Source: Hydractinia symbiolongicarpus
Lineage: Eukaryota; Cnidaria; Hydrozoa; Anthoathecata; Hydractiniidae
NCBI RefSeq assembly: GCF_029227915.1
Contig: NC_079887.1
Location: 11,968,001-12,032,000, forward strand
Length of the DNA stretch: 64,000 nt
Direction: 5' to 3'
How positions within the stretch are numbered: position 1 is the first letter of the stretch; each line of letters begins with the position of its first letter. Positions 12,600 to 26,200 of this stretch are shown piece after piece. Under the pieces are notes generated by a model. That model was not told the DNA's origin, did no database searches, and was given only the letters and a program-made list of their open reading frames with translations. The translations under genes and the position numbers were made by a program.

Positions 12600-14250
12600 G
12601 ATTATCTTAAATTTGGGAATACATATTATAATTTTTAACGACTTTTATTGTTTTTATACATTTTATACATTTTATTTATATCAAGAGAATTTTTAACATT
12701 TTGAACATGCATGTTGAAAGACGTGTTTAGTTGTGATCTGATGCTCTGACAAAGATCAGGGAGAAAATTTATCAAATTTAGTTTTGTTTTTTTTTTGCCT
12801 TAAACCCAAGAAATGATTTGCTAAATAAACTATGGAACTTTCAAGCTTAACAAAGTAATTGCGTGTCAGTATGAAACGCCAATAACGAATATTTAAAATA
12901 AAACTAAGACGTATTATGGCGCGCGGAAATAGATAAAATTCAGAGAACGTTGAATAATAATAGTAGTTGCTAAACGGTTGACGTTGAAAAAGGGATTTTG
13001 CAAGATAAAAGAATTTATAGTTCTGCTTTTGGTTGGATTGTTAGCAGATGTAGTATTTAACGTTACAAAAATGAGACATGATTGTGAAACACTTGTCCCT
13101 TGTAGTTTAATTACTATGAATTTTTAAGCTTACATGATTTACTTTAGCAGGTTTTCATAAATTTTTATCACTTTATATATTGAATTTCAATGCGTGAAAA
13201 AACAGTTTAGCGACTTGGTTCCAATGCAGGTTCCCCGAATAAAAAATGCCAAATAAGCACACATTTTAACAAACAAATCAAGAGGCTGGGCGGGACGATT
13301 GCCAGGACAGGGGCGTGTGCCAGAATGATTTTTTCGTGCCTTCACATGAAGAAACGCTTGCTAGAATTTTTTTCCGGGACAGTGTGTTTATATGCAAAAA
13401 AATTTTCAGGAGAAAAATTTTTGATGTAAACACAAAGTTAATTTTATATAAATAATGAGGAGAGCGGAATTCAGTGTATAATAATAAAGTTCCCTAAATT
13501 CAAGTTTGCAGTCCAGTTGTCTAATACAAACAAAAAATTAAGCTTATTTAATTTTGTCTACCTATTATGCTGGAATCCCCATAGCTATACAAAGGCAGAC
13601 TAGTCTTTGAAGTTATCTCACTTTTATCTGGGTAGTTACATTATTTCGATTTTTTGCCTGTTGGGCCCCAGCGGACTGGCGATTTTAAACAAGGCATTAA
13701 TATCTGTCTCACCTTACACAAGAAAGATGGTTCTGACAAATGAACATCCTGGCCGCATGAATGAAACTTGCTGTTGTTTGCCTTTGATATTTACCTGCAA
13801 TTTTTGGTTCTATTAGTTAAAAAACAAAACAGAAATTTCCCATCATGGGGTCTGCTACATATCTTTCGCTGGTATGCCACAACATCGTGCATCCCACCTA
13901 GCTGCGTTGTCTCTATCTTTCCACCTAACCCAAGGCGATTAGTTTAAGAGCAGATATATTTGCGTATTTTGCATTTTTTTCTCTTTTCCCGATAGTTTAT
14001 TCCTTTAGATATATAAATTCAGATAGCGCAAAAGTTTTGTTCCCCAAATTGTAGGGACATAAAAGAAATTACTTTGTGATATACATTTTGAGTGCGTTGT
14101 CAATGCTCCTGCGAACAAGACAATATCATCAAATGATCTAACGGTCTATGTATACGCTAAACGATTTTGTAAACGCAAATTTAATGAATCGTATTACGGG
14201 CAAGAAAAAGTCTAATTGGATAATAAAAGTTTCGTTCAACTTGGTTGAAA
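12600..14250. other. No gene seen
   Basis: AT-rich intergenic or intronic DNA. Apart from the weak minus-strand exon candidate at 13715-13806, no coding or repeat structure could be supported. Confidence 0.4.
13715..13806 (-). other. Weak candidate exon downstream of the receptor
   Basis: On the minus strand an acceptor (aaaaattgcag) precedes an open phase-1 segment ending at a GTGAGA donor in phase 2. It includes FIHAARMF, faintly like a kinase HRDLAARN loop lacking its RDL, but the match is too short to claim. It is listed because it is the only other phase-compatible candidate noticed left of 15.3 kb. Confidence 0.12.
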
Positions 14251-14339
14251 GCCGGGTAAAACGAAGCACATCCAAGCTGATTGGTTAGTGGAGTTCTGCA
14301 ACTATATGATCATTACTAAACGAAGAAGGATAATTTAAA

Positions 14340-14620
14340 GTGGATGGTAAGCAATTGGAATTGTCGATGACATTCTACAAAGTTGCTACCAATTAATGCC
14401 TTTCACGACATTGAACCAATGGTGACGCAGGGAAATCTAATGAGAACAGTGATTTACTATCCACTAGCGATATTACAGTTGACGAATTCGAGTGCTTTGA
14501 TAAAGTTCCGCCCAATAGAGAATGTGATAAAAATGATTCCAGGTGGAGTGAAGATCTTTAGTTATAACAAAAAATTTAAGCAGGAGATTTTAAATTTTAA
14601 AATGGAATATTTATTTTAAT
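14340..14620 (+). pseudogene. Possible DNA-transposon transposase tail
   Basis: One + frame (offset from the open 14383-14619 frame) reads GDAGKSNENSDLLSTSDITVDEFECFDKVPP in pieces, resembling the short SDI-TVDE-Y/F-FD tail of CENP-B/Tigger-like transposases. No inverted repeats were identified around it. Confidence 0.25.
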
Positions 14621-15296
14621 TTTAAAAAAAAAGATTGTGTTATATTCCAAAAAATGAACATATAAAGAAACATATATAAATCCAGTTGAAGGAACAACAA
14701 TAACTTAAAATCATAGAAGTGTTAATTACCTTTTTAATTCTATTACCGCCGGGTTTTCTTAGTCTCTGTAGCACCGAAGGTTCACAGCATTTTATAATTT
14801 TGAAATAAATTTGAATTCAAGCATCACTGACCCTATGGCCTAAATTCTTGGTGCTTTATTCACTGAACAAAAATCAAGTTCTTTCATTTAAAAAAATTAA
14901 TTTTAATGACGCCATTATTGTGAAAACGACGTCATGTTTGTACAAACGTGTTTTACTTTAACAATAAAGGTGAAAAAGTTCGTTTTTTCAGAAATATTTA
15001 TGTCATGTCATTAAAAGTAGTGCATGTTGAGAATATGCATTTATAGATGTTTGAGATAAGAAAAACACTATATTGACGTTATTGGGATCTGAAATGACAT
15101 CATTTCGCTAGATCGACATTTCCATTAAATCTAGTCTGTATTTTAACCCTAAGACCGACCCATACGTCTCATTAATAACACCTTAGTAACTACGTGGTAA
15201 CGAACATGAATGTAATAAATAATTTGATAACCAATATTTGATCTTACAACACGCATAAATGTATGTCAGTACTTTTTAAAATTTAAAAAAAGTTAC

Positions 15297-15338
15297 CTCC
15301 GTCCGAAAATTGCAATAACTCACGTAAAGTATAATTTT
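15297..15338 (-). CDS. Candidate exon 11: juxtamembrane piece
   Basis: A 42-nt open segment with a very strong acceptor (about 20 pyrimidine-rich bases ending ttttttttaag) and donor gtaactttt. It enters and leaves in phase 1, as the transmembrane exon requires, and reads ENYTLRELLQFSDG, which contains a tyrosine close to the membrane. No homologue is recognised. Short exons with matching phase arise by chance in AT-rich DNA, so this is tentative. Confidence 0.4.
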
Positions 15339-15379
15339 CTTAAAAAAAACAAAAAAAACAGTTAAAATGTTAAAGAAAA

Positions 15380-16560
15380 GTTATACCCAGTAAAAAAACC
15401 GCGGGTTACCACCGAGCGAAGCTCATTAAGCGAGTTATTTCTAAACAGCGAGGACAGGAAAATTTTTTAGAAAGTCAGGTTTTTACTTATGACTTGAAGT
15501 CAAGTTTCACTTATGACCACCAGAGTAAAAAGTATTTTATTTTTATTTTTGCAATGTGCAAAATCTCTTCTCAAGAAAAAAAGATGGATAAGAACGTAAA
15601 CAAGAGAAAATTGCATAGGCAAATTATACTTAAAGTTTTCATTCTAGCAGAGAGAAATGAAAAGAAAATATGAACTTCATTATTTTTGCGTGTTCTATGA
15701 TCGCTCTTGAATTAATAGCTAGAAAAACAGTATGCGATTTAAAGAGGGAAAAATGATAGACGAATTCAGATTTGTAACAAAAATACTTCAACTTTCTTAG
15801 ATGAAGATAAAACCCTCTTTTACTTTATAATTTTTAGAGCTTACCAAATATGTCCAACAAATTTTCGAAAACTACTTTTCGTTTTTTTCTTTACACTGCA
15901 ATAGTAACCATGCCTTTTATATTTTACATTAAGCAACCAGTACTTACAAAAACTGTGGTGGATAGTAACAATTAGTTTTATTATTCTTTTTCAAAAATTG
16001 TAAAGAACTGACAATTTGCTCGCCCTAAAAAATGATTAAAACTCCCTTTTAATTTTTTACAAGAAAGCTGCTAAAAGAAATAAATACTGGACCCTGAATA
16101 AATTAAGAAACATATACCAGTATGGTATTACAAACGTTTTAAAAACCATTTTGCTGCTTTTTGAACGTGATAATTGTCGTGTCAAACGATAGAATTTCAA
16201 TTTAAATTAATTTTAAACCGAATCGAACAGCAAAATTCGATTAAGTCAAAATCAGAATACAAAAGTAAAAACGAAACTGCAGAAAAGAACAAGTAACTGA
16301 CTCTATGTGTTTCAAATCCTTTGTCTTAATATTTACGTAAGTCGAACTGTTTTGGCTACTGTAAAGAAAAGCTTTTTAGATAATAAAAACCCAATAAGAA
16401 CCCAAACCCAATGAAAAAAAGTTTCTTATTGCGTTTCGGTAATGAAAACACAAAAAATAAGAAATATCGAGTACTAGGGCCTTTCACTGGTTTCTTATAG
16501 AAAAAAAATCTTTTTCTTTGTTTTGCAATTAGGATTTCGGATTAAATCCGATATCTTATT
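15380..16560. other. No gene seen
   Basis: Very AT-rich DNA without recognisable frames or repeats. Confidence 0.45.
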
Positions 16561-16810
16561 TAAACGGGCGGTCTTTTTCTCCCCCTCCTTTTTCTTCTTC
16601 GACCGATTTTTAAAACGATTGCCGTAGCGTCACAACCTTCAAAGTCCGACCTGGCCCCGCGACATAGCGCTACACCAGCTGTTTACAAATATCGTTATAG
16701 ACTGTTATTTTAATATTATTTGATAAGGTACGCTAGATACTCCTTCAAATTTTCATTGTTTACCAAGCTGCGAGTGAAGTTGTTTGAAGCGAAGAAAATG
16801 TTTAGTTGGG
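16560..16810 (+). promoter_or_regulatory. Possible + strand promoter with tiny first exon
   Basis: A local GC- and CpG-richer block with a CT-rich stretch (16566-16600) precedes ATG TTT AGT TGG at 16798 and an immediate GTTAGT donor. Such a layout is seen at gene starts, but no following coding exon could be recognised (the open + frames at 17312-17552 lack similarity). Confidence 0.2.
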
Positions 16811-18934
16811 TTAGTATAGTTATTTAACTGCCTAAATTTTATCAACGTTTAAGATATTCTCTTTATTGTGTCTACGTTTTCACATGTTAAAATAAAAATA
16901 TCATCACGTCTTTTAGCCATGTGTAAATCTGAAACAACCCGATTTTATGATTTTGGCTAGCTACAAACGTATATTTCAATTCAGCATCCTGCTGAAGCCA
17001 GCTAACTGTAGCTAATCTTATTTATTCTTATTATTGAATTGTGGTATATTATTATTTATTTTTATGTTGGAGTTATGCCTATCTAGCTAGCTCTTTTGCT
17101 GAGTACAAGTAGCCAAATTCAGTTTGGCTACCTAGCTACCACAAAATTCTTAATCCATATTTCTTGTGCTAAATGCAGTTAGTAGGTGGGGACACCTTTT
17201 GTAACTGTAATGAAAACTTACTCAGCAAAACAAAATTGCTGAGTGATTTTTTAGCTGTACGGGGTAACAACAGGATGTCACCCTCGCCCCCAGGTTTTTT
17301 GTCTCTTTGATATGACAGAAGACGACGAAAAATACTGTGGTGATTTTTGGCTAATATATGGCCAGTTTGTGCAATACGTTAACTTATGCGACCAACAATG
17401 GTGGAACTTCATCAGGCCGGATTTTATATTCCAGCAACAAAAAAGTACTAACATATTGTATTGTCTCACCACTAAAATGTACAAGAAAAATTACCTTGGT
17501 GACTGCAATAAGCGCCTTTAAAGTTTGGAAAAATGGTGTGCTGTTTTATTAACAAGTTACATAAGACTTTATTAATAGCTAGCAAGGTACTTCCTGAATA
17601 GATTTTTTTTTGCTGAACTTGATAGTTCATTGTTACATTTCAAATCTAGTTTATGGAAATAGGTTTTTTTGTGGCGTTTCGAATCCTATGAAAAAAACAA
17701 GGAAATGCAGAGAAGATCAGACTAATTTCTAGATGAGGTTTCAGAAGTCAGACAAAAAGTATCTGATTTAGGCCAAAGAAGGAAATAAAAAGGCGAAAGA
17801 CAACTTCGACTGATTTAATTTGATTTGACTTGATAGCTTTATTTAGAGTCGAGAAAATATACAATGTTGTATAAGGTATTTTATTAAATAGAATGAAATA
17901 AAATTTAAACTTTATCAGTTTAATGAAGTAATAATTTCTGGGAGGAAAGGTCGTTAGCCTACTAAGGCTAATTAAGATCGACTATAATTAAAATAAAAAG
18001 GAAGAAAATAAATCTAGTTTATATAACCTAAACATGATATATAGGTAGCACACGGACGGCATTTGCAGTGTAGACTATCCAACTGCCAAATCTTATTGCA
18101 AAAAACGCTAAAAAATGTTTCACTTTTCACTGCCACTGGAAGACACAAATTGTTATTTAAACATAAATCTTTTGAATCTAGAAGAGAGGTTTGTCTTTTC
18201 ACATTTGTCTACCTCCCCACTTGCTATGCACCAGGAAGATTCGTTACAATTTTTTAAGTTCGGCGTGTTTTAAAGTAGATAGTATCTGGTATTATAAAAA
18301 GCTTTTTATGAAAAAATAATGGACATTTCCATCAGTATTAAAGAGTAAAACATCAAAACTTAACTTCCTTGGGTAAATATTAACCTTCTCCGCATTAAGA
18401 AAGTCAGTGGCTATAAAACATCAAAAGTTTGAATCATCACAACAAGACAATAATGTCTCCGCAAAAAAATATTTTATATGTGATTTCCGGCTGTACCAAT
18501 ACGCACAAATACTTTTTCCACCTGCGGCCTTTTTTTATTGCACTTTCAGTTATTCCAACTATACCACAAATTTTAACACTAACATTTGAAGGACGAGACA
18601 TTTAAATGTTTTTTTCAACATAAATGTAATTGCGTCTGCCAGTTCATCAAATTATGCAAACCAAATTCCAAACGACAAAGATTTGTGATTGACAACGGTG
18701 CAGTAAAGTTGTAAATCTTGCGTGGTTCCTTCATTGTTCCTTTTAGGAAAAAATCTTTTATCATTATTTAAGTATATGTTTATTTGTGCTGTCGGAAAAT
18801 GAAAAAATAAAATAAATGATATAAAATTTCTTTCAAGTTATCAAATTACAATCAGGTAATAATCCCTAAACTAACTGTTTATTCAGGCATTGCTGGAGAA
18901 TACCGACCTCTGTAGTCGCTTTCACTTCGGTCAG

Positions 18935-19201
18935 TTACAGGCTTATGAAAAACTGTAAAATAAGTAAAGAGTAATTGTATTTAATAAGAAAGAAACTTGG
19001 AAATGCGATTAGTAAAAACTGACAAGAAAAAATTATGTTTTGTACATTACGAATAAGCTTGTCATAAGATATTTCTGAAAATTTACAGTGATTTTTGTTT
19101 TTGTCTATCTTGCCGGGAAGGGTAAGTGTGTTGCCTCTTTGCAGCCATGCGGTGTGCAGTGCTATTACAACCATTAACAACATCAGTCCAATATTTTTCA
19201 A
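18935..19201 (-). other. Open frame with signal-like start, unassigned
   Basis: A minus-strand open frame whose internal ATG starts a hydrophobic run (MLLMVVIALHTAW) followed by a polar stretch with one cysteine. It could be a first coding exon, but no good phase-1 donor or partner exon was found and it lies inside the presumed intron between the transmembrane exon and 15338. Probably fortuitous. Confidence 0.15.
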
Positions 19202-19972
19202 TATTGCATCAACAAATATTAGTGAAATTTTTCCGTATTGAACGACAAGGTAACCTTTTACACTTTGGTCTCAATTTGTGGAGGTGACAGTAGGTTTGAT
19301 AAAGTTTCTTTGTTGCAATTGAAATCAAGATAAGGAGATACCATTGGTTCTAAATTTTAAATATACGGTATATTAACTTTAAAACTACTATTAAAATAAA
19401 GATTAAAATAAACAACATTAGGAAAATTTGTAGATTGTCAGGGCAATTTAAAAATCGGACAACTGCGACAATTAAATTTTGGGAAATGAAACTAATATTT
19501 CAAAACAAAAAAAAAATAATTGATAGAGGTTATAAAATAGGCGTGTCAAACCTGCTTTTTGTCTTTTTTGTCTTTGCATTTCCAAATGTGAAAAACATCA
19601 GCTACGACAAATTTCAGGCTCATTGCTATTCTAATGTAGGTAGGGCGTGTTTTCTCCCTCTCCTTGTCCCCCCCCCCCTTTCCCTGGCCTTAATTACTTC
19701 TGCTGTACTACACGAATTCGAAGAGATATCTTATATGTATTAAAGGGAGAAATACGTGATCACTTTAAATAATCACTCTTTATAATATCATTTAAAAATG
19801 ATCGTGTTACCAGCCATAAAAAATGAGAAATGGTACCTGTCATCTTTCAAAGATGAATTACTTAAGTCACGCAACACAGGCTTAAAATTCTCGTGAGAAA
19901 AAAACGAAGCACAGAATTAAGATTTTAGAATTACGTAGTCATGTCTTCCGACAATTTAAACAACAATTCACC

Positions 19973-20025
19973 TGGTAGGTAGGTAGGTAGATAGGTAGGT
20001 AGGTAGGTCGTATCTACCTACGTGT
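19973..20025 (+). repeat. (GGTA)n microsatellite
   Basis: About nine GGTA units with one GATA interruption, followed by the complementary tatctacctacg, so the tract can fold back on itself. It lies 110 bp beyond the transmembrane exon in the following intron. Confidence 0.9.
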
Positions 20026-20134
20026 TAAACAACATCTAAGTATTTTTGCGTACGCTGCACTGGGTGAGATTTTTTTGTTACCAATAATCATAAACTAGTA
20101 AAGTATTGATGCTTTTGGATAACCAAGTACAAAC

Positions 20135-20254
20135 CTTGTTCTTTTCTGCGTTGTTTCAGGTGCCTTTTAATGAAATAAGCCATTACTAACAAAACGATAA
20201 TTACTCCAAGCGGTGTTAAAATCATCCAAACATTTTCCATCCACAATTCTTTGT
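20135..20254 (-). CDS. Exon 10: transmembrane segment
   Basis: 120 nt, phase 1 to 1; acceptor cttgtttcgttacag, donor gtttgtact (weak but GT). After DKELWMEN comes a hydrophobic run of about 21 residues (VWMILTPLGVIIVLLVMAYF), then a strongly basic stop-transfer (KRHLKQRRK). This gives a type I single-pass orientation with both CRD/kringle modules outside the cell. The gene cannot end here: no stop codon is in frame before the donor. Confidence 0.85.
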
Positions 20255-23200
20255 CTGTAACGAAACAAGTTTCAAAATGACGTTTTATACTTCTTTAAAA
20301 TAAAAAGTGTAAACAAAATTGAAATAATATAAGTTAGCCATTTCTTTTATGATATTGTAAAGAGAAAAACTGAAAAAATAACAGACGTAGATATTTAAAT
20401 TTTGACATCTCTCTAGGAAATGTATACAAATATTAGCTTCCAGTTTTCGTTTCTTTGGTTAGATACACTATGTAAATTTTTACAAAGCATAAATCATTTA
20501 AATCGCCTACCATCAATTATATTACTGCTGCATTCTTTGACGTCACAGTATTCCCAACGTTGCATTGACTTGTCAATGTAACACCAAGGTTTATCCAAAT
20601 GACCCTGTGGATTTCTGCAAAAGTTTTCCTTTAATGTTGGGTAAGAGCCAGGGTTTAAATAAGGATTTATAGACCAAGGTTGACAGGTTTTTCCAGAAGA
20701 CGTAACATTAATGATTCCTATGTAACCACTTCCGTTTCCTTCGTAACACACTTTTGTGAAGTTCTGATTTGAATCTTCTAAAGTGATAACGAAGAAAAAA
20801 AACATGTTTATTTATTTAAGCGTTTGGTTTACTCAAGCTTTTTTCATGCACGTTTTTGCTTCTTCTACTTAAACAATTAAAATGATTTATATGGTCCACT
20901 GTAAAACTGTTGGAGAATGATTTTTTATTTTTCGTCACTATGAGCACTCGAATTCGCTCACTTGATTGTGGGATATTATATATAGCTGTTTCTCAGAGTG
21001 GGTTTTTTGACCTGTGTAAAATAACCTCGAAGAGGCTTAATTGCATGTTAGGGCGATCAAAACAATTGGGGATTTAAAGAGCGTTTTGAGCCGATTAAGT
21101 GAGTAGACAATCGAAATTCCGAAGAAATAGATTAACAGCATCCTAAATTAGCATAGTACACTACAGTTTTAAGCCGCCAAACTTAACAGAAAATGCTGAA
21201 ATAAATACCCATAGAAATAAAAATAACTGTCAAAGCATTTAGACCACAAAAAAAATACGAAAGAGTAGACCATCTTTAATGGAAACACAACATATAAAAA
21301 GGTTTTTACGAAGACAAAACAAGAGATGCATATATTGCAAGTCTTTTCAAATTTGGTAGACTGTCGTCAAAATCATCATCGTAATTAAGAAACACAACTT
21401 GTTTATAAACATTCATAAACAAATTTTTAAAATCAACATTTTTAAACACTTTAAATTGTGAGCAAAAGTAAACCCTGAATTGTGCGTAGAATGTCTGTCC
21501 GTGAATCAATAAGCCGTAGAACTTCTGCTTAAGTTTATATTACAGTGAAAGGTGCCGTTACCTAACTACATCTACCTAACAAGAAGAATAAATTCTAAAT
21601 AGAATTTGGAATTTTAGTCTTTTTAGCTACATTGACAAAACCAAGTTGCAGCTTTAATAAAAAATCAGATGGTGAAGATAACACAAAACGAAACAATAAC
21701 GTTGGTGAAAAACAGTTGAACCAAACTGAATAAAAAGTTTATCAGAACAGTGAATATAACTAGATAGCCAAAATTATAAAATTGTTTTTCTTACCATTTG
21801 TTCATGGCTATAAAAGCGATTACACATATTTACATACATAAATTCAGCCATCATAAAATTCAAAAACCAGAGAAAAAAAAATTCAAGAACAAAATCGGAA
21901 CCCCACCAATCAACCAATATTAACAGCCAAGTCAACATTTAATGGGACCTGCCATCGCTGTCGTGCGAAAGTATTTGCGGTCAGAGCCAGGAGTGGCAAT
22001 AACAACGAATGAGAACTTGTCGAGATTTGTTTATTTACCGCATGGATGAATTCGGGCAATGTATTAAGGGAAACCACATCAAAACGCTATTTTTTTAGAG
22101 GCGAACGATGGTTAGCAATTAAAAAATCATGACCGTTTTTTGGTAAAAAACACAAGCCGTTTTCTTACTACTTTTGGATCATTATGGATTTCGTGCCGAC
22201 AAGCAGACAAAATGCAGCTATTACTATTGAAAAGCCGATAAAGTTCGTGAAAAAATCTGAAAAAAAAAAGAAAAAAGCTGATTATAATAATGTAAAAGAT
22301 TGCGCGGTATTCACCTGCGGTTAAGGAGATTTAAGAATTTAAAATATTTGCTGACGTTAGCAAAGTCCGACTAAAGTCCAAATTCCAACGTTTCTATAAA
22401 AACATTTGTAAACCCGTTACCTTTATTGTACAGATCTTGAAACCTTGGTCAAGAAAATGTATAAGATTATGTACGCTTGACAAACGGTTAAAGAAATATT
22501 GAAGTTTTAAAATTTTTGATGACGTCATCAACCCGGTAATTCCGAAACGCTTTTCAATACCCAAGTATTGTGTTTGGCCTTGTATCTGTCCAGAAGGGTT
22601 GTATGAAAAGGTTTTTCTCTGCTGGGAACACATGTCAACAGTTTGGTCAGCACTAAAAAAGCCCGTTCTTATAAGTCAGATCTAGCTACCAACGGGCTCA
22701 ATATAACAAATGCCCATCGATCATTTCCTCATACAAGCATCAATACTTTTCCTGACTACACTCTACTGGCTTCCGCTCCTTAGTATATCACATAAATCAA
22801 CTTGTAAATCCCTACTTAATAAGAGGCTTTATGAACGATATCAACCTAATGTCTTGATCGGTATCTTGCACCTAAACGCTTTTGTCCAGGTGTTCCGTAG
22901 GACCAAAATCGGTTGCCATGGATTTTCCGTCCTTACAAACACGTAGCATCGTAATCAGAAAGGGTAAGTCCCTCAATTCAACTTCTTTTGCTATCCAATA
23001 GCCTTCAGACTATACATAATTTTCTTCCTTTGTATCTTTTATTCATTCAATGCCTGTATGATTCCTAGGCCGTATGCTGGATGAGACTACCTTAGAAAGG
23101 CTATAGACGAGCATAATAAAACGTTATCTGCATTGTTGACAAGTCGTTTTATAAATTTATTAATCCCGCGAATTCAGTTTCCATTGCTGAAATGCGAAGT

Positions 23201-26200
23201 CTCAATGTCTTGTGGTTCGATCTTTACCATTCTACTACTAATTTGCGCGTGACTATGCTTCCAACTGACCTTTCGCGGTACCTCTAAAAGCCTACCTTCC
23301 ATAATCACGTCCGCTAAGATCAGCGTTCACTTGCTGCTGAGAAATTCCGAAGAACGCTTGAAGCAGAATTGAAGGTTAAAATGATGGTCTGTTTCCTTAA
23401 CCAAAGGTACCTTCTTTTACACAGTGTAATCTGTATGGAAGTTAATATCAGTAACCGCAAAAAAATTGATGAAAAAGAGGATATGAGCAGAGCCTTACAA
23501 CTATGGGTGCAAGAATGTTGAACCACATGGGACAACTATATTAATATTGACCTCTCCTGGGAATCTTTGCTTTCCATGCCACCAAACCCAAAGCCGTCCT
23601 TTTATTTAAGCTTCACCTAGAATGTTCTTCCACCATCTCAAAGCAATTTAGGGCGCTGGCGTATGTGTTCGAAATCCTGCTGTTTCATGTGTAGGAAAAC
23701 GTCTGCACTATTGCTTACGATACAAGGGCCTGTAATACAACACTTACGCAGGACAGTTTGACGTTTCGTCATGACTCTGTCTTGCGTGTACTGTTACAGT
23801 TACTAACTACACGTTTTCTGATTCTATCTCCTCTCCTGTAAAGCACAAAAATAATATAAAATATATTAAAGCAGGTAGTCACCCTTCTTAAAAAGTCAAA
23901 ACCTACAGCTCTCTTACATCTTGCCACCGACTGGTTACTTCTTTCAGATTTAAACAATGAAATAATATTTCCTGGACATATTGTCATAACATCGCTTAGA
24001 CAAGATAGGGTCCTGTATCCAAACAACAGCAAACGCGTTATTTAAATTGGACCGGCTTGTGCGTGTAAGGGAAACATGAAAACCTGGCACTCCAATGAGC
24101 TGCTCTCTTAGTACATCCCTTTAATTAATATCATCAAGCATAATGAATGACACTCAGTTTTCATTCGTTTAAAGAGATTGGACTCCCGAAACAGGAAAGC
24201 TTTTCAACCCGTTTGAAAACTAGTTAATGTTTATATGAAAGCATCAGTTTGCATTTGGATCGCAAGAAATTTAAAGGAGTGAAGTCCAAACAGTTGCACC
24301 CAAAGTCCATCGATTAAGGTAAAGGATACCCTAGCAATAATTTGTCTCATGCTAGAGGCCAAGAATGACTTGTCGCAACCATATCAAAAATATATATCTC
24401 CTCAGAACAACTCCTTGAATAGTTTAGTTCCTCCTCCTAAAGTTTAAACAAACACATCCCGTTCTGGTCTAACTTGCTATGCCAATTCCATACTACAAGT
24501 CATGTAAGGAGGCTAGGTTGGTTCACTTAGTTTATAGGGTTAAGGTTTCTGCTGTATTTCATTATGGGAAGTAGCATTGGTAAATAGACCGTTATTTTAA
24601 TTATCCTGCTTTAAAGGCGCGTAATCACCCTGTAGAAAACTTTTTTTGAGGTACCTATTTTATAGTAAAAATTGAAAGATATATATGAGAACACATTATC
24701 CTGAAAATTTTATTGAAAACTGACAACCAGAACATGTTCAAATGTTTCATAGAAATTGCAACCTCACCCCAATTTTTTTTAGCCTACAGAAGTGCCAATA
24801 TATTTCATTGCACGAATCATGCAATAATAAACGCACAGCAAAATCGATCACATGGTTGCTGGATTTATTCTATTACAGAAAAAATAATGCATGAGGGAGA
24901 GTATCCGTAGCTGTGTTTCCATCGTAATGCTTTTACAAATGTATCCACAAAGTTTCGAACAGGATAAATCAGATAAATCAATCGAAGTTTCTGTGTTATT
25001 CTTTATTATTTCAATCAGACTTCTTTGCAACACTGACCACTTCTTGATGTTGTTTCTGAAGACAGCTTCGCCTCGCTAGCTGTGTTACGTTTTGATTAGT
25101 TGCCTTTGTTCAAACAGTTAGTCCCTTCCTTATAGAGACATTATCAGATCTAGACAATTAAAATATCTAAATTTTCAGAATTTCACCTTCCATGCTCTAA
25201 ATTTAATTATCTCCATAGTGCTGCAACTATTTTCAACTATCACAGTAAGCATTTTCCCCCGTTGGGTATTTTGGCTTATAATATGCAGTAATCCTTGTCA
25301 AGCTAATACAAAAAGAAAGAGCGCAATAAGCATTAATTATCATAAATAATAACCACGAGGTGATGCTGTGATTTCTTCTTTCTGATTTGTTTTGTCTGGT
25401 CTCCAAAAACAATGACGAATAAAATAGAAGAAAATTAAATCTAAGTGGAGAAAGTGATACGGATGTTTTTACGCGCGCCTTTTTAAACAGAACCTAAATT
25501 TCTTTCCACTTTTTGATGCCATGTTTTGCAAAGATAAAGCAAGCCCAAAAAAACAGCATGGTGTGGGAGCCTACCATATTGACGATTTTATCGAACTCCA
25601 TCTCCAAGCTCATTTAAAGTTAAGGCCGTTTGTTTATCTACGGTTTCACACGAACATATTGCGACGGCCCACTTATTAGACAAGAATAAGAGATCAACAA
25701 GATCGTTAAATATGGCGGCTGGAAAAAACAAACAATAAATTCAAGATATTTAAGTACCATTATTTCCATTTCTAGTACGTTTTACATCCTCAAATGTCCA
25801 GGAAAGTCATAACTCCGTCTGAACTTTGAAATAAATAAATAAAATGTATGTGTTAATTTTTTTCGATAAGGGTGATTACGCGCCTTTAATGGTTTTGCAC
25901 CCACAAGGATCACCCCAATGACAGGCTGGTCTGACGTGAACGTGACAACTACTCGTCCAAGGCTAATTATTGCGATCCTGTAACGCATGTGGAAAGCTAC
26001 AGTCAGGCCATGGTTGGTTTTCCGCTCATTCTATTCGCTCATTTTATTTGTTTATTTTTTATTACTAATTTTTTTGTGGTAATGTGGATGTAATTGTTAT
26101 CTGCTGTATTCAGGGGTGTGTTGTTCAATTACCTTGAATCTGCAGACTAACCTTGCAATAAGGGAGATCTTGCACTCTATTTTGATCCTTAGAGGGTGTA

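Noticed and set aside
13607-13816. Plus-strand open frame at 13607-13816 as a gene
   Set aside because: No recognised domain, no convincing splice context, and tryptophan/cysteine-rich reading typical of chance frames.
19535-19665. Possible 18-nt plus-strand micro-exon (gctcattgctattctaat) with good flanking sites
   Set aside because: No partner exons on the + strand; short AG..GT pairs are expected by chance.
22895-22925. Minus-strand 'DFG' (ccgattttggtcc) as a kinase activation loop
   Set aside because: The surrounding frame hits a stop within a few codons and lacks neighbouring kinase motifs; the position is also upstream of the transmembrane exon.
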